This document shows positions 63,941-64,000 of a stretch of 64,000 nt of DNA, piece by piece. This DNA is from Ramlibacter monticola (GTDB taxonomy: Bacteria > Pseudomonadota > Gammaproteobacteria > Burkholderiales > Burkholderiaceae_C). The position numbers and the translations under genes were made by a program. The notes below the pieces were generated by a model that ran no database searches, was not told the DNA's origin, and was given only the letters and a program-made list of their open reading frames with translations. Location: the NCBI RefSeq assembly GCF_016722785.1, contig NZ_JAEQNE010000010.1, positions 117,440 to 181,439 on the forward strand. The letters run 5' to 3'. Position 1 is the stretch's first letter, and each line of letters opens with the position of its first letter.

Positions 63941-64000
63941 CATTTGCGTTGCCCGGTGTGAGGCGCAGCCTTGAAGGGGGAATGTTCCCGGCCCTTCAAG

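Overview
The window is about 68% GC with dense, short-spaced genes. It looks like chromosome of a betaproteobacterium of order Burkholderiales, most likely Comamonadaceae and Ramlibacter/Variovorax-like. The call rests on the 3-hydroxybutyrate-oligomer hydrolase, hpnCDE squalene genes, the tig-clpP-clpX-lon block, a small Trp-rich membrane protein and the overall codon style. It is an inference from gene content; no rRNA or other phylogenetic marker was compared.

Layout. 1-6870: the end of a branched-chain-amino-acid-type ABC importer operon (livG partial, livF, livH, livM) overlapping a secreted 3HB-oligomer hydrolase, then an alpha/beta hydrolase. 6874-11846: ferrochelatase, a HAD phosphatase and the squalene operon hpnC-hpnD-hpnE. 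11882-16298: an RND efflux pump (adaptor and pump) behind a promoter with a TetR-type dyad. 16427-22607: tRNA-Leu and the protein-quality-control block tig, clpP, clpX, lon. 22676-32662: tRNA-Gly and tRNA-Cys, then an accessory stretch with an archaic (Csu-type) chaperone-usher pilus operon, an unknown gene, a helix-hairpin-helix protein and a decaheme OmcA/MtrC-type lipoprotein cytochrome. It ends with a second tRNA-Gly and tRNA-Leu. 32764-48102: a conserved hypothetical, a UMF1-type MFS transporter, a large exported Ig/cadherin-like protein, murI, class I fumarase, and a DM9 protein downstream of a ~1590-residue multicopper oxidase fused to a di-heme peroxidase-like domain (MofA-like); then a lipoprotein and class II fumarase. 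48116-56365: a regulated catabolic cluster of a ferric-type ABC importer, MmgE/PrpD, PdxA-like and isocitrate/isopropylmalate-dehydrogenase-like enzymes and a GntR regulator. 56406-62476: a UPF0114 protein, acetyl-CoA synthetase with a duplicated 3' tail, TerC, cytochrome c, a small Trp-rich protein and an FAD-Rieske oxidoreductase. 62608-64000: an integron integrase gene with a perfect LexA box and a candidate attI region.

Most notable points: (i) paired operator sites with the same 21-bp spacing in front of both the GntR gene and the importer gene, which ties a catabolic operon of unknown substrate to its regulator; (ii) the multicopper oxidase / di-heme fusion; (iii) a lone outer-surface decaheme cytochrome with a collagen-like linker and no visible porin-cytochrome partner; (iv) a Gly-Cys / Gly-Leu tRNA arrangement that looks like a glyW-cysT-leuZ-type cluster split by accessory cargo; (v) the SOS-controlled start of a chromosomal integron running off the right edge.
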